A stretch of DNA of 64,000 nucleotides. Origin: Acephala macrosclerotiorum (lineage: Eukaryota; Ascomycota; Leotiomycetes; Helotiales; Mollisiaceae). Each line of letters starts with the position of its first letter. Position 1 is the first letter of the stretch. A model generated the notes under the pieces. It was not told the DNA's origin, did no database searches, and saw nothing but the letters and a program-made list of their open reading frames with translations. Of this stretch, positions 24,512 through 36,606 are shown one piece after another. The stretch spans positions 1 through 64,000 of the forward strand of contig MU119310.1 in assembly GCA_014904845.1 (NCBI GenBank), given 5' to 3'. Both the position numbers and the translations under genes were made by a program.

Positions 24512-25607
24512 ATGGGTAAGCTTTAGATTTCTTTCTTGCGATGGTGGACAAACCAGCGATACGATGAGCGCAACGACTCGAGGCCGAGACCGGTAAAAAT
24601 TTGTGGACGACGACAATGGAGGCTAGGTCCAACGATGAACACTTGGATTGTATACAAGATGACTTCGATATTTATCTGATGGCTTGGAGGGCTCTCGGAC
24701 CGGCGACTTGGAGCTGTGAGGGGTATTGAAGATTGCTAGAGCTGGACATCATATTTGGACACAAAATTGAGCACGACACATTACTCGAATTGCTTAGACG
24801 GATGGACGAGGAAGGAACATCGACTTTAAAGTGCCGCGAAATCCTCTGCATGCTGTCCATATTGCACCACGATCAATACTGCCTCGACAATCGGTCTTGG
24901 TCTCAGTCTCGACGAAATACGAACCCAAACCCTCTACGAAATTCAGAAATCAGCTTTGGAGGCATGCTAACACAATGTTACAGGTCGTCTTACAGAATAC
25001 CAGGTGATCGGTCGCCACTTGCCCTCCGAGGCCAACCCAGCGCCAAAGCTGTACCGAATGAGAATCTTTGCGCCCAACACTGTGGTTGCAAAGTCTCGTT
25101 TCTGGTACTTCTTGATGAAGCTCCGCAAGGTCAAGAAGGCGAACGGTGAAATCGTCAGCCTGAACGTGGTATGTAGTATAGCTCTGCGAAACAGGGCATG
25201 TTGCTGATAATGCTCCAGATCCACGAGAAGCGCCCATTGAAGGTCAAGAACTTCGGTATCTGGATCCGATACGACTCCCGCTCCGGCACCCACAACATGT
25301 ACAAGGAGTACCGTGAGATGTCGAGAACCGATGCTGTTGAGGCTATGTACCAAGACATGGCTGCTAGACATCGATCCCGATTTAGGTCGATCCACGTACG
25401 TTGAACGACATCATGGTGTGGCAGATTTATGCTGAGACAAAAAAACAGATCCTCAAGGTTGTTGAACTCGAGAAGACCGACGACATCAAGCGCCCCTACA
25501 TCAAGCAACTCCTCACGAAGAACCTCAAGTTCCCCCTTCCTCACCGTGTATCCAAGACTGCTGGCAAGAAGCTCTTCGCCGAATCCAGACCATCAACTTT
25601 CTACTGA
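24512..25607 (+). CDS. rpl20: 60S ribosomal protein eL20 (L20/L18a)
   Basis: Four exons, 24512-24515, 24984-25168, 25219-25395 and 25449-25607, give 174 residues, the family length. The first coding exon is only ATGG, followed by a 468-nt intron with GTAAGC donor and TTACAG acceptor; the codon GGT is split across it. This layout is common in fungal ribosomal protein genes. Conserved stretches are [60 protein letters not shown] and the end [13 protein letters not shown]. It is a structural protein of the large cytosolic subunit. No lesion seen. Confidence 0.97.
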
Positions 25608-27497
25608 GCGTTCGCGGATAAAGTACTGGGCTTGGGGTGGAATATGGTTTTACAATGCATCAGGGCTGTTTTCTAGCCTTTGCTCCTATTGAGCCGGTTG
25701 ACGAACGGGGAATGCATAAAGGAAATCATTGACCACACATTCTGTCCATGTGATTGGTTTCGTATGTGAAGAATGTCTGGACCTGATGGCGAATATTTCA
25801 GCGTTGAGGGGTAGCCAAGTGGGCCTTGTTCTTGTGCTCGAGCTGGTGACACTGCTGTAGCTCACTAGCTTGGGAGTATTGCGTCGCAGGCCATAGCAGA
25901 CTGATTCCAGCAGTTTGGAGCCATCCTTCATCCACCTAACTTTGTTTTTCTATCCTGCCTACCACCCTTCACACTCGTTTTGTTCTATACTTCACACTAC
26001 GTCAAGTGTGGCAAAGCCAACTCTTGCTAAAGCTAATTACCGACTTATCTACGCAGCAAAAACAGCACACAAGGCTTTTCGGACATTCCAAGACTTCGCC
26101 CTAGACTACAGCCTTGCAAGCTCCAGCAGACAACCAAAACACGAACGAATGCCTCAACGCCGAAAGTCATGACCTGTTCCGTCCATCACAGGCAGTGAAC
26201 CCATAAACTTTTTCTTCTACAAGTCCTTCGACAAGCATCAGCTCGGGTAGAACTGAGGTAGAATAATACCTTCGCGCGCTCGAGGCAGAGATAGAAGAGA
26301 TGAAGAGATACAAGCAAGCATGAGCGAAGGGGAATGAGGAGCTGAGACTCAGCAGCGAAAGGAGCGATGGGAGAAGCCAGGGCAGCCGAAGCGGATGACA
26401 ACAAAGCATTCTACGGAATCGAAGAAATGGAGAGGGAAATTTTGCAGCGTAACAAATGTCGCAGGCTTGGGTTACTTTCATCTACCTCTGTCTTACCTTT
26501 CTACGCTCTCCACGTCTCACCGGATCGAGAAAGATATAAATAAATCATCCCATCTTCCCCCTTGCATGCTTGCCGCTGTGATCAACTTTGTATATATATA
26601 TCATTCGTTCGTCCCCAATAGATGAAATTTTGATGTTCCTCCTAAGAATGATGCCTCGAAAGAGGGAGAGTTGGTTGCACCTTCCTCCACTCGCAAGATT
26701 CAGAATGAGGAAGAGACGCCAATGCACTGTTTTATGAGGGACATCAACCCAATACTTCATGACTTCATTTGCTGGCATGTCTCTTTTTTGCATTTCGCAT
26801 TTTTAAATAGTTGCAGCATGTTTCTCAATGTACCAATATGCTTGGAAAATAAGCTCATGCTTTCAAGCTCGTACGCCGCACCATACAAAAGAGGCTATAA
26901 TTCAGCGTTGAGATTGCCCCTCTGTACCACTCAGATGGCGCTCTTCCTCGATTGCTTCCTAATCATTTTTGCACCGAGTCGGACATTGGAAGCCAAGGTT
27001 TGTGGGCTCGGGTCTTCCCGAAGATCCCTGCTGTCAATGTTTGCTAGCGATCACGCATCAACGCGTCAAGAACTTCGATAACCCACCCTCGTAGTGAAGC
27101 TGGACTTCATCGCGTCCATGTCCCTTCGGTTTCTAGACAATCTTCTTGCGATACCATTCCATTATCTGCTCGAATAATAAACTTTCTTTGAAGGATGTTA
27201 TCGCTAACTCTCTAAATGCAACCTTCACTGGGTTGTTCCTCTCTGCCACTCAACGTCCTTAGGTTCATGAAACAGCGCGGGACACAGCGGAACATCGCGG
27301 GACCTAACTCTGGGGATAACTGCAACATTCTTCAAACCTGATATCCTGCCTTCTCAGCTGTTCCTTCTGGTCCTGGAGTCCCGCGCTGTCTCCGCTCACC
27401 TTCAGGACGCGGTCATTTGTCGCCCTAGTACATCTTCCACACAACCACTTTCCGCTCCGAGACCTCTTCACTTTACAAACATCCCTCCCAGTCCGCT
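25608..27497. other. Intergenic, no supported gene
   Basis: About 1.9 kb between eL20 and the SRA gene. Open frames on both strands lack domains and good splice sites. A TATATATATA run lies near 26593. The last few hundred bases are the likely promoter and leader of the SRA gene. Confidence 0.5.
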
Positions 27498-29143
27498 ATG
27501 CAGACTCTACAGGAGAAAATCGATGAGCGGAGGCGGCTGGCGGAGGTCAAAAGGCAAGAATCCCGGAAAGCAGAGCTCCCTCCGCCATTAATCACCGACG
27601 AAATGGCAGACAATGAGACGGAGATAAAGCCTTCTGCCCCGCCCTCCTACTTGGGACTGAAAGCTCGGAAGCGGAAGAGAGAAGGTGATCTCTAATTTCC
27701 ATTGGTGAAATATGATACTGATAGGTCTACAGCGGACTCTCTGACATCGAATAACACCTCCCGCCCCGAACCCTCCCATCCTAAGACATCTGCCGAAACA
27801 AATGCCACCCCGCCCCTGGAAGCGATTCAATTACTCTCGCACGCACTCCCAAGCATGGTGAGCGGAACTGGAAATACTGCTGATGCAGCAGCGGAATTAC
27901 CCACGAGTGCTCAATACTTCAATGCTAGCGCGAATTCCGAGCCATCCCAGGGAAATAGCGGTACTACCTCAGCACCCTCCCCAATCTCCCGCTACGCTCC
28001 GGAACGCAAGACTCGGAAAAAGAACAAGGAGGTCAACGTGGAGCGGAAACCCATTGATATCAAGCAAAAAGTCCCAGACTGGTATGGAGATGTTGAGAGG
28101 ACTACATCCGGACGGAGTGACCAACAATCAATTGCAGATGTGAAGCGACTCATTGCCAACTGTATTGAAGCACAAAACATTGGAGGGCTCAAAAAGGGCA
28201 AAGCTATCTTAGACCTGAGAGATTATCTACACAAAATGGCACTCTTCGAGTTCGTCAAGTTGGCATATCTGAAGCAATCAAAAGTCCTTGAGGACAAGGG
28301 ACTTCGTGCAGTCTTCGATGGTCCGGATAAGGGTGTGTTCCCTCGAGACATACAAGCTGATGCAAAAGCATTGTGGCTACGGTGGTGGGTGGAGGATGTG
28401 GATGGATCAATGTTTCGTGGTACCACTCCCATGAAAAACACAGCCAAGGAGACAGGTACCTCACGAATCTCTCATCGACTCGAGGCAAATTATCCCTTCA
28501 AGAAGTCTTCCAATGTGGTGGGGCAGAATGGTCTCTGCAATGGTCAATGGTGGCCAATGCGAATCTGTGCTTTGAGAGATGGTAAGTCCCCTGCTCGGAG
28601 ATTGTCCCACCAGTTCTGGGACATCGAATCTCGTAGGAACAGTGAACTGACTGCGGAGTCACAGGTGCTCATGGCGCGCAAGAAGCCGGCATTCACGGAC
28701 AAACAGATGACGGAGCTTACTCCATTGTCCTTTCGTCGGGTGGATATGCAGACAAGGATCGAGGCGAGGTCTGGACCACTCGTTCATCCTTCGATGATCT
28801 GATCTGACAAAAGCAGGTGATCGAGTACTGCGGCACCGAGAGCGAGACCAACACTCCAAGCAAAGGCACCTCTCTCCTCCAAGTATCATTCGCAAATCAA
28901 CAACGCATTCGAGTCCTCCGTGCAGTCAATAAAGAGTCACAGTACGCACCAGAGAAAGGACTTCGCTATGACGGTCTATATATTATTACTAACGAGGAGA
29001 TCCTGAACGAAGAGAAGTTTATGGCCCGCTTCACACTGCAGCGCGTTGAAGGTCAAGACCCCATTCGGTATAAGGGTGACGAAGCCAGGCCAAACAAATA
29101 CGAGTTATTAAAGTTGGCGGAGTATGAGACTATGATCGCTTAA
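27498..29143 (+). CDS. SRA-YDG domain protein
   Basis: Four exons, 27498-27684, 27733-28581, 28665-28768 and 28817-29143, give 488 residues. The N-terminus is a charged coiled segment (LQEKIDERRRLAEVKRQESR) followed by a low-complexity stretch to about 170. A helical domain spans about 180-290 (SIADVKRLIANCIEAQN, ALFEFVKLAYLKQSKVLEDK). The SRA fold fills about 345-488: GAHGAQEAGIHG, AYSIVLSSGGYADKDRGE, YCGTES, then YAPEKGLRYDGLY and GQDPIRYKGDEARP. SRA domains bind 5-methylcytosine, often hemimethylated, by base flipping; in fungi they are found without the RING finger of UHRF1. A nuclear role in reading or maintaining methylation is inferred. The third intron uses a weak donor, GTCTGG, but the family sequence RGEVIEYCGTES requires it. 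Confidence 0.88.
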
Positions 29144-29552
29144 TTTCATCTGAGAGAATGGGGGGAGCTTGAGATGTGTGTGATTGAGAGGGACATTGCT
29201 AGGGCTGTATAATTTATACCCCACATATCGGTGCCTTACATTTAGCAATGCTCTGGCGATGCTTCAACACGATGGCTTACGAATTAAACATCTACGAATC
29301 GATGACTTTTCAAATCAGGCATATTCTCGTTGTGGAATGTACCAAGTTCGTGTCGGACAATTGAGATCTTCAACCAGATTGACGGATGTAGTAGCATCAC
29401 AAGAAAGTCAGCAAGTGCTTTCAATATTTCACATTTCAGCTTCATATTGTACGTCTGCCTCTGGACGATCTCAATATTATCATGCACATCCTATATTGCG
29501 ATATCTCCATGTCATTCACCCCTCTCAATTTTCATCATCTTCATCCATCCCC
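29144..29552. other. Tail-to-tail intergenic gap
   Basis: Shared 3' region of the SRA gene and the secreted-protein gene. Nothing further seen. Confidence 0.5.
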
Positions 29553-30146
29553 TTATATAGCACCATACGCAGCCACAGCAGCAGCAGCACCCATCAACAT
29601 CGGAGCCTGCGTAACAAAAGCTGCACCACCATTAGTCGTGCTCGTCGTACCTACCAATCACACCCCAATCAACCTCCTCTCACCTCACTTCACTTCACCC
29701 CACCCAAAACAAGAAAGGGAAAACTCACCACCACCCCCCGAAAAGTCCACTGAAAACACCGAACTCCCCACACAAGTTAACCCAGAACTAACCTCCGACG
29801 TGATCGTTCTCTTTCCCATCATCATCTTCGGTGGAGTAGTCACCATCGCAGCAGCGCCAGCTCCAGTCCTAGTCCCCGAATTCGAGAACTGAGAATCGAG
29901 CGAAGCCTCAAGACTATTTTCAGCAGCTTCTTGTGAAGTAGCAGCAGCAGCTAAGGAGGAATCGAGGGAGGATAAGGAGGCATCGAGGGAAGACATGGAG
30001 GATGAGAAGGCGGATACGACAGGGCCGATGAAGGTGCCGCTTTCGCAACAGTAGTTGTCGAAGACTTCGCCTTCACAGGATAATTCTGCCACGATTGGGG
30101 CAGCCAGGAATGGCAGAGCAGCGAGGAGGAGGGTTGAGTATTGCAT
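29553..30146 (-). CDS. Small secreted Ser/Ala-rich protein, probable GPI anchor
   Basis: Two exons on the minus strand, 30146-29729 and 29650-29553, give 171 residues. ATG at 30146 is chosen because it begins a clear signal peptide (MQYSTLLLAALPFLAAPIVA), with cleavage likely before ELSC. Cysteines follow at about 24, 33 and 34 and one later. The middle is a Ser/Ala/Leu repeat of helical type (SSLDASLSSLDSSLAAAATS). The intron has GTGAGT and GGTAG borders and restores a tail that ends in MLMGAAAAVAAYGAI, a short hydrophobic end expected of a GPI signal. It would be a cell-wall or surface protein. No named family is recognised. An extra intron near 29792 is possible but breaks the frame. Confidence 0.75.
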
Positions 30147-31770
30147 TTCAATGGTATAAAAGTTTGGATATGGTTGCGGTTGTGCAGGTTGAGAAAGATT
30201 TGTCTGCAAAAAAAAAAAAGAAGTATGTCTAGTGGTAGTTTAGAAAAGCTACCTAGGTACATACCGGTGAGAGGAATATCTTCTTATTCCTATTCCTTAA
30301 ACGGCGACACGCACACCCCCATTAGGCATCAACTTTGAGCACTATCCAGCCCCACTTCTAGGTCAATCGTACCTAGCAGCCGAAGGGGCTCGCTTGGTAA
30401 TAGCTGCCTGGTTGCCTAGGTGTACGCGGCGTCGCAGCTTAAAGATAACCGAAACGCGAGAGAGCACAGCTCTCCTAAGCTGATCTCAAGTATGAGATCC
30501 TAAGCCGTCTCCACGATAGAGATTTACGTGAAAGCAGCCCGGATGAGTGCCATCCAGGAGAAAGTGCGTACCCATCTTGAGGTCGACAGGGGCGAGGATA
30601 TGAGCAGGGCTTTGAGATGTTGCCCCTGTAACAAGAAGGTGCTTGGGTTTCTTTCGTGCGGGAAAGCTGTTTTTGGAAGTCTGTTGAGGATAATCTGCAG
30701 TTTTGTTGTTTATTTTTGGTTCTTGGGCGTAGATCTGGGAGTCGTCGGGTTCAATCTGGAGAAGTGATGTTTGTGATCTAATGCTCAAGAAGTCCATTGC
30801 TGGCGGATGAAGTCGGTTATTTCATCCATTGCTAGATGAGGACTTGTTATACTGGAATCAATACAATGTTACACTTCCTTTCTCCTGCCCCTCTCTGTTT
30901 CGATGGGAAGATACTCACCTCCGTCGAAAGCCCCGAACATAGTACTACGGTTCGGTATCAACAGCCCAAGAAGCTGGTCGCCACCGACGTAAAACCCCCA
31001 GCCTCTCCATATTGGCTGCTAAGGCCATCCCATCCGGGAACATCCATTTAATCCTCCGACTTGTGGCATTGATCCATTGGTCCAAAGTTGGGAATCCGAG
31101 GAAGTTGACGTTTGAGATAAAGCGTTATAGGAGCTTCCCCCTTTTAAGCAGTTACCAACGAGCAGCTTACCAAAAACGAGCAAGCGTTAATGTGGCGTCG
31201 TCGACGTCGATCAGCGCATTAACCGAATTCCCGTTAGCGAGCATTACCCCGTCAAAAGTACCCCTATTTATAAAATTATTACTATACTTTAAAATTTTAT
31301 AAAGTTTTAATTGTTTTATTTAATTTTATATACATTATAAATCAATTTTATTTAAAATTATATAAATAAAAATATTAAAAATATTAAAAATATTAAAAAT
31401 ATTAAAAATATTAAAAATATTAAAAATATTAAAAATATTAAAAATATTAAAAATATATATAAAATTATTTTAAACTCGACTTTAAACGTATTTTTTTTTT
31501 CTTGTAAAATAATAAATTTTAAAAACAAGCGTTAAAACTATTAATAAAATCTTTTCCTTGAACAAAATACTAGCCTTAATAGGATTTCAACTTTTTAAGA
31601 CCAGGAGAAGTCGAAAAAGGCAAAGACTATATCTGAGCCCTTTTGAACACATATACACGCGTTTTTGTCAACGCCGTGGAGTAACGATCGAGGAACAAGA
31701 AGTTATCCTACTCTACTTTGTACCACTATAATAGCAAGGACTGGGTATAAGGATTGCACCGAGCTCAGAA
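30147..31770. other. Intergenic with a small AT island
   Basis: No supported gene. Positions 31260-31560 drop to a small A+T island like the large block at the window start, including a 9-bp tandem repeat. Frames before it (30486-31300) have no domain. Confidence 0.5.
31371..31455. repeat. 9-bp tandem repeat (AAAAATATT)n, about 9 copies
   Basis: Near-perfect repeat within the AT island at 31260-31560. Confidence 0.8.
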
Positions 31771-32303
31771 TCAGCTAGGACTCAACATAGCCGGCTTCTC
31801 GTCGTAGCGGTATTTTGGAATAAAATTTAGGCGGAAGGAATCTCTGCGGATGTTGTAAAATGGAGCTGTAAGGTGTTTATATATCCACAGGTGTTCGTCA
31901 CACAGCAGATGTCCCAGTCGTCTCGGGAGCTGAATCAAATGCAGTACGTTGTTTCCCAATACCTCTGCCAAGATTTTCTGGCAGATTTCCGCAGGGGGCG
32001 CAGGAAGGGAGATGTTGATGGTTGTGCCGGTTACTTTCTTCGGGCTAGTGGGACTGATAATGCTCGACAGCGACGAGGCAGAACCTTGGGTTCGTTCTTC
32101 CGCAGCCTGCGCAAAGCTTTGATGTTCTCCTCCAACTGCTTCCTTTCCCTTTCCTGCATCACTCCATTCCCACATCTAAATCTTGGTCGAGGTACTCTAC
32201 CGCAGCAACATATGCAGATGCACTTAAAGCAGAGATACCCAACACCTTTGTCAAGGACTAGGAGAGATTTGACCGGCACTTTCTTGAGCATTGCGTCAGG
32301 CAT
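31771..32303 (-). pseudogene. Broken fungal DUF7730-like protein
   Basis: Minus strand. The frame from ATG at 32303 reads MPDAMLKKVPVKSLLVLDKG, then KQLEENIKALRRLRKNEPKV, and stops near 32031. The following frame, open to 31771, continues with SLPAPPAEICQKILAEVLGN and LIQLPRRLGHLLC. The order (Cys-rich head, basic RRCRAL, then LP-EI-IYEYVLG type start) resembles fungal proteins annotated with DUF7730. The frame must change between the two parts without good splice sites, and the domain is cut short after about 70 residues. I read it as a frameshifted, truncated copy; an unrecognised intron is the alternative. Confidence 0.45.
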
Positions 32304-33234
32304 GGTGTTGGGTTGTAAGGTGTGCGGCTGGTGTTCGAAAATAGCTGTGTATCTAGACTTATAAGCTGGCGATGGCAGGACTGCGAGTGGGACTTTGGAC
32401 CGCATTTGCGAAGGAAGGGCTAGCCCAGGCTCATGGCCGACTGCTGTAGTCCGAGGCTAGGGGGGGTGCCAGGCAGCAGGCAAGTACAGCCAGGTCCTGT
32501 ACGCTGTACGCTGTACGTGAGTGGCAGCAATGAAGAGATTGCTTTAACATAATAGAATGAATAGCTGGTAACTGCCTGGTAGTAACAATCCGCTGGGGGT
32601 TTCTGCTGAGGAGCAAAAGCCTCTTGTGGTGAAGAACAAAGCTGTGCCATGCCGTCGTCTGCTGAGTCAGTAAGCGACCATTTGCCAATTCAGCTATATT
32701 TCCACAAACAAAAGCTCAGCACTGGCACTGGTAGGTCTCGAATCATCGTCTCACGCCGCGTGAGACACTATCTCGAATAGCTAAGATATCTCTAGAGTCG
32801 AAACTAAATAGAGCTCAGTATCACAAAACCCAGATTCAACGTGATGGGCGTGTTGGTGTGCGACGTTTGTTGAGGATGTCGAAACTTAATTTGATCGGAG
32901 GTCTATTCGGCATAGTCCTGCTCTAACTGGCTTATTTGTATGAGTCAAATGCATGTTAGCAGGCTTTTCGCCAATTTGGGTTCTATCAGCTGTAGGGTTG
33001 CATGTCGGAAGAGATCCTTTGATATTTCCTACCACATGGATCGATATGTAGCTACCTGCTTGGAGCTTCACATTCGAAATTGGCGATGTGTTCCTTCAGT
33101 CATTCACGTTATGATAGAAAACATAGGAGTTAGTTCAATACTAATTCCGATGCTGGAGGATTTATTATTAAACATTAGGTTTGAGTGCATGTGATTTGTC
33201 CATCTACACCCTGTCTAGTTCACCAAATGCCCCT
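32304..33234. other. Intergenic, no supported gene
   Basis: Only a 19-bp palindrome (32748-32766) stands out. Part of the right side is the 3' region of the tyrosinase gene. Confidence 0.5.
32748..32766. repeat. Perfect palindrome GTCTCACGC-C-GCGTGAGAC
   Basis: Nine-base arms around one base. The core CACGC-N-GCGTG is shared with the palindrome at 37473-37501. Confidence 0.8.
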
Positions 33235-34598
33235 TCAAGCGTATGTGTAGCTGCTGATAGGACCGGCGGTAGTGTCCATGATCTGCTCAATGGTCACATT
33301 GGAGCTAAGTTGTCCATAGGCCAATACAAAGGCGGTAGTGATGTTCTTGTACGGGACATCGCCGAAGTAGTTGTACGGATAAGCCCACATAGTATCTGGT
33401 CCGCCGACTTCAGATTTGCGAGTTGTCCAGTTGGCACGTTGCCACTGGTTCCAGATGTTGTCAAGCATGCCGTGGTGAAGCCAGAAGAGAGGGTCACCCG
33501 GGGACGAGTACATGTCAGACATCTCTCCAACCATACCGCCAACACCGAAGTGACCGCCACCGTGGGTGAGGACACCGGCAAGGTCAAGCTCCAGACTCTG
33601 CATGCGTCGGTCGAGTTGGAAGAAGGTTGGTGCGGCCTCGGTGAAGGCGACGACGCTGGTGTTGAGGGCGCCGTGGGCAAATGCAGGAGTGAAGTCGCGG
33701 CGGAGGCAGCGGGGGTTGTTCGCAAAGTTATAGTCGGGGCCTAGGGTAATATTGATGCCGGCCCAAGGTCCAGTTGTAATACAGCCTTCAGAGTGTTAAA
33801 TTTATACGACGGAAGTTGAGGGCACCTTACCACCGCCGGTTCTGCCTGGAATATCCAAAGCAGCTGTGATTGATAAGTTGCTTATGTCTGCAATGTATGC
33901 TCCGTTGCCTAGAGAAATTAGTCGCCAACTTCAACAATCATCGAGACGAGAAGACGCACCTCCAAAGCCATAGACAGGATCGAAAATTGGCGATTCGCTG
34001 AAGGAAGTTGTGGTGGCAACATCCTTTGACCAGTCTATGAAGCAGTTAGTAATGCCAACTCGGCTATGGAATGATGGTTAGTCATACCCCAGTACCTATA
34101 CACGATTAGTCTCTCCCTTAATATTGTTTTGAGGTGAGGGTTGACTTACGGCAGAGCACCTTCATAGCAGCAAGTGTCCCTCAGATCATTCTCGAAGATG
34201 GAGAGGAACTGCCTGTGCCAAGGCAAGAATTGTCCCTAACCGAATCTTAGCAACTGTCAGATCGAGGAATAAAGAATGCGTACCACGAAGTGAATCTGCG
34301 TGGTCATAGCAATATGCAAGGCAACATAGTCATCGTACCGGGTGAGGGCACCGGGGTAGAGTGACTGGGTTCTTGCTGGCTTGCTTTGAAGACACTTGAA
34401 AGCCTCAATGTAATCCAATTGCTGGTCCTTCGTGAGGGTTCTCCTGAAAGGAACGATGAGCCATGTATACCAAGTGAAGGCGGGGGAAATCACTCACCAT
34501 TCTTTGCGCACGAGAGTCGAGGACCGTACAGAAGGAGCTGCAGCAACACCCTGTGCGAGCACCAAAAGCGCCGCTGAGATGACGGAAGGAAGATGCAT
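33235..34598 (-). CDS. Secreted tyrosinase (type-3 copper oxidase)
   Basis: Seven exons on the minus strand: 34598-34498, 34443-34284, 34235-34150, 34095-34088 (8 nt), 34034-33960, 33908-33831 and 33785-33235, giving 352 residues. A signal peptide opens it (MHLPSSVISAALLVLAQGVA). The CuA site is H77, H85 and H94 (LHIAMTTQIHF, then LPWHRQF). The CuB site is H244, H248 and H273 or H274 (THGGGHFG, then DPLFWLHHGMLDNIW). The microexon GTACTGGG is needed to make PYWDW. The family oxidises phenols to quinones; secreted short forms lack the C-terminal shielding domain of melanin-type tyrosinases, and this one ends soon after CuB. Substrate unknown. All copper ligands are present. Confidence 0.92.
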
Positions 34599-35663
34599 GA
34601 TGTCTGACTGCTCTGTAGATGTTGAAGCTGGCGTGAATTGATGCTGCCCTGTAGAGTAAATATCCGGGTGGCTGCCACGAGGAATGATGAAAGTGCGGCT
34701 CGCTCTTCATATAAAAACCACGAGGGAAGTGGAGCTGTTCATATTCGGCAATATTGACATCTCCAATGGGGCTCAATACCTGGTACCTGGTACCGTACCA
34801 AATTGTTCGTAAGCCTTTTGAAATAATCAATAATAACTACGCATTATCAAAAGCAAATTAAGCTTTCTGTTGGAAGCCGGATATGAATCGATGATGAATT
34901 CAGGCCTTAATTGGCGGAACAAAAGTAACGTTGACAAGGGACTGTCTCCTGGGTCTTCGATACACAACAAGATAGGATGAGATTCAAAGGCCATGATTGG
35001 GCTTAAGCGGCCGCCAAGACTCCCGGAGCCATGGGTACCTCGTGCGCCTTTTCTGTTTTCCGTCTTGCGTACATATGTAGAAAGTCGTGCCGAAGACGTG
35101 GCTCTTCTATTGGACACAGGTGGCCTTGTCGCTTCGCTGTGGCGTTGGATACGAGTTGTTCGCAAGTTGCGAAAGTTTGAAAGCGCCACTCCTGTTCTTT
35201 CTCAGTTCTTGCCCTTTTTTTTTTCCAGTTGCAATATTCAGCTGATAATTTATAATGGAAATAGACGGGCGGAAGCATCGCCCCGCACCGCCCCATGCCT
35301 TTTTTGCGACCCGACGTTTTCAAAGGGTAGTCCCCGGTTGGTGGCTACGAAGTACTGGGCGCAAAGGATGTTATGCGAGTCCAAATCCTGTCGAAAATCC
35401 AAGTGGTCTGTCCAATCACCTGTTCTGAATATCTCCTTTTGGTCTGTAGTTGGGTAATCTCAGTGTCGTCATTTACTAAGCAACATCCTTTGCACCCTGC
35501 ACGTCGTATTGCCGATGTGACCCCAGATCTTGCAGAAGGGTCCTGAGTGCGGGCTCCCATTGATCGTGCTAAATGTTCCTGTAGTAGACTTTGTGTGCAA
35601 TCCCCATACCCACAGACCCCGCAGCGGCAACCCCCATGGAGGATACACCCACTGGGCCTTTTA

Positions 35664-35791
35664 CTTCCTCCCCAGGGAAATAGTTACGCCAAGAAAGACT
35701 AGGGCAAGGGGGTAAAAATGGCTGTGAACGCACCAAAGCAAAAACCCCCTGCCCTAGTCTTCTTGGCGTAACTATTTCCCTGGGGAGGAAG
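35664..35791. mobile_element. Hairpin MITE, 128 bp, TA target duplication
   Basis: Two nearly perfect 50-base inverted arms (CTTCCTCCCCAGGGAAATAG outward end) enclose about 32 bases. TA flanks both ends (35662-35663, 35792-35793). No coding capacity. The two arms differ by only one or two small indels, so the element is young or still folding. Confidence 0.75.
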
Positions 35792-36530
35792 TAAATGTTA
35801 ATTCCGAGGTGATCGTGGCCGTGTCTCCAAGGGGTGGCCAGAATCACCTGTTCGAGATCGCGGTGTTTTACTATATCTAGTTAAACACTGGTCATTGCTC
35901 ATTAACATTCAATAGGGCCTGTAGGGAGTAAAGCCCCAGGAAAGCCACCTCCGCCACATTTATCTCGAAATTGCAAGACGAATGCAATTGGGAAGATAGA
36001 TCTGGGATGTATCGGGTCGCCTAGTCCGAAGGTTACCGGGATAGAAAGCTTCGGTAAGCGATCTGCAGGATTCACAGACCCATGCTCACCCGTAAATGAA
36101 AACGTTTTTTCACCCTCGTTGATAGGACAAAAAAGAAAAAAAAAGGGAAATTGAAACACTTTATAAACTTTATTTCAAAGCCACGCAAACCATGTGTGGG
36201 GTATATCCACGTTGCTTCCGAGTTTTACAGACGAGACTCGAGAGAGGAGAGGTGGGACAGTACCAGTAGAGTAGAGTAGTAAACAATATTCAAAATAGAG
36301 AGAAGACATTCCACCACCATCTGGGACTATGAGATATCATGATTTTTGACCACCAATTGATTAATCCCTTGCATGAATGGAATCTTCGGCAGGCCGTCGC
36401 GGATGCCAAGGCGGAGGAGGATTTTGATGCCCAGATGTACCTCGTCCTCGTAACTCCCAAGATTGCTTAGTCTGTTTTGTTACCGAGCAGCGTTGCATTG
36501 TTTCCCTTCCGAACCTTGCAGAACATACTA

Positions 36531-36606
36531 TCCCCCCCCTTGCGCAAACCAAGGTGGGTCACATAGAAAATACTAGAACCCCACCTAGGTTTGCGCAGGG
36601 GGGGGA
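36531..36606. mobile_element. Tiny hairpin element, 76 bp, TA flanks
   Basis: Arms TCCCCCCCCTTGCGCAAACC and its near reverse complement surround about 15 bases; TA lies on both sides. The C-tract plus CAAGGTGG spacing matches the ends of the element at 15159-15433, so it may be an internally deleted relative. Confidence 0.65.

Noticed and set aside
29729..29792. Extra intron (GTTAGT..TTTTCAG) in the secreted-protein gene
   Set aside because: Using it puts the following exon out of frame; reading through keeps the GPI-type tail.
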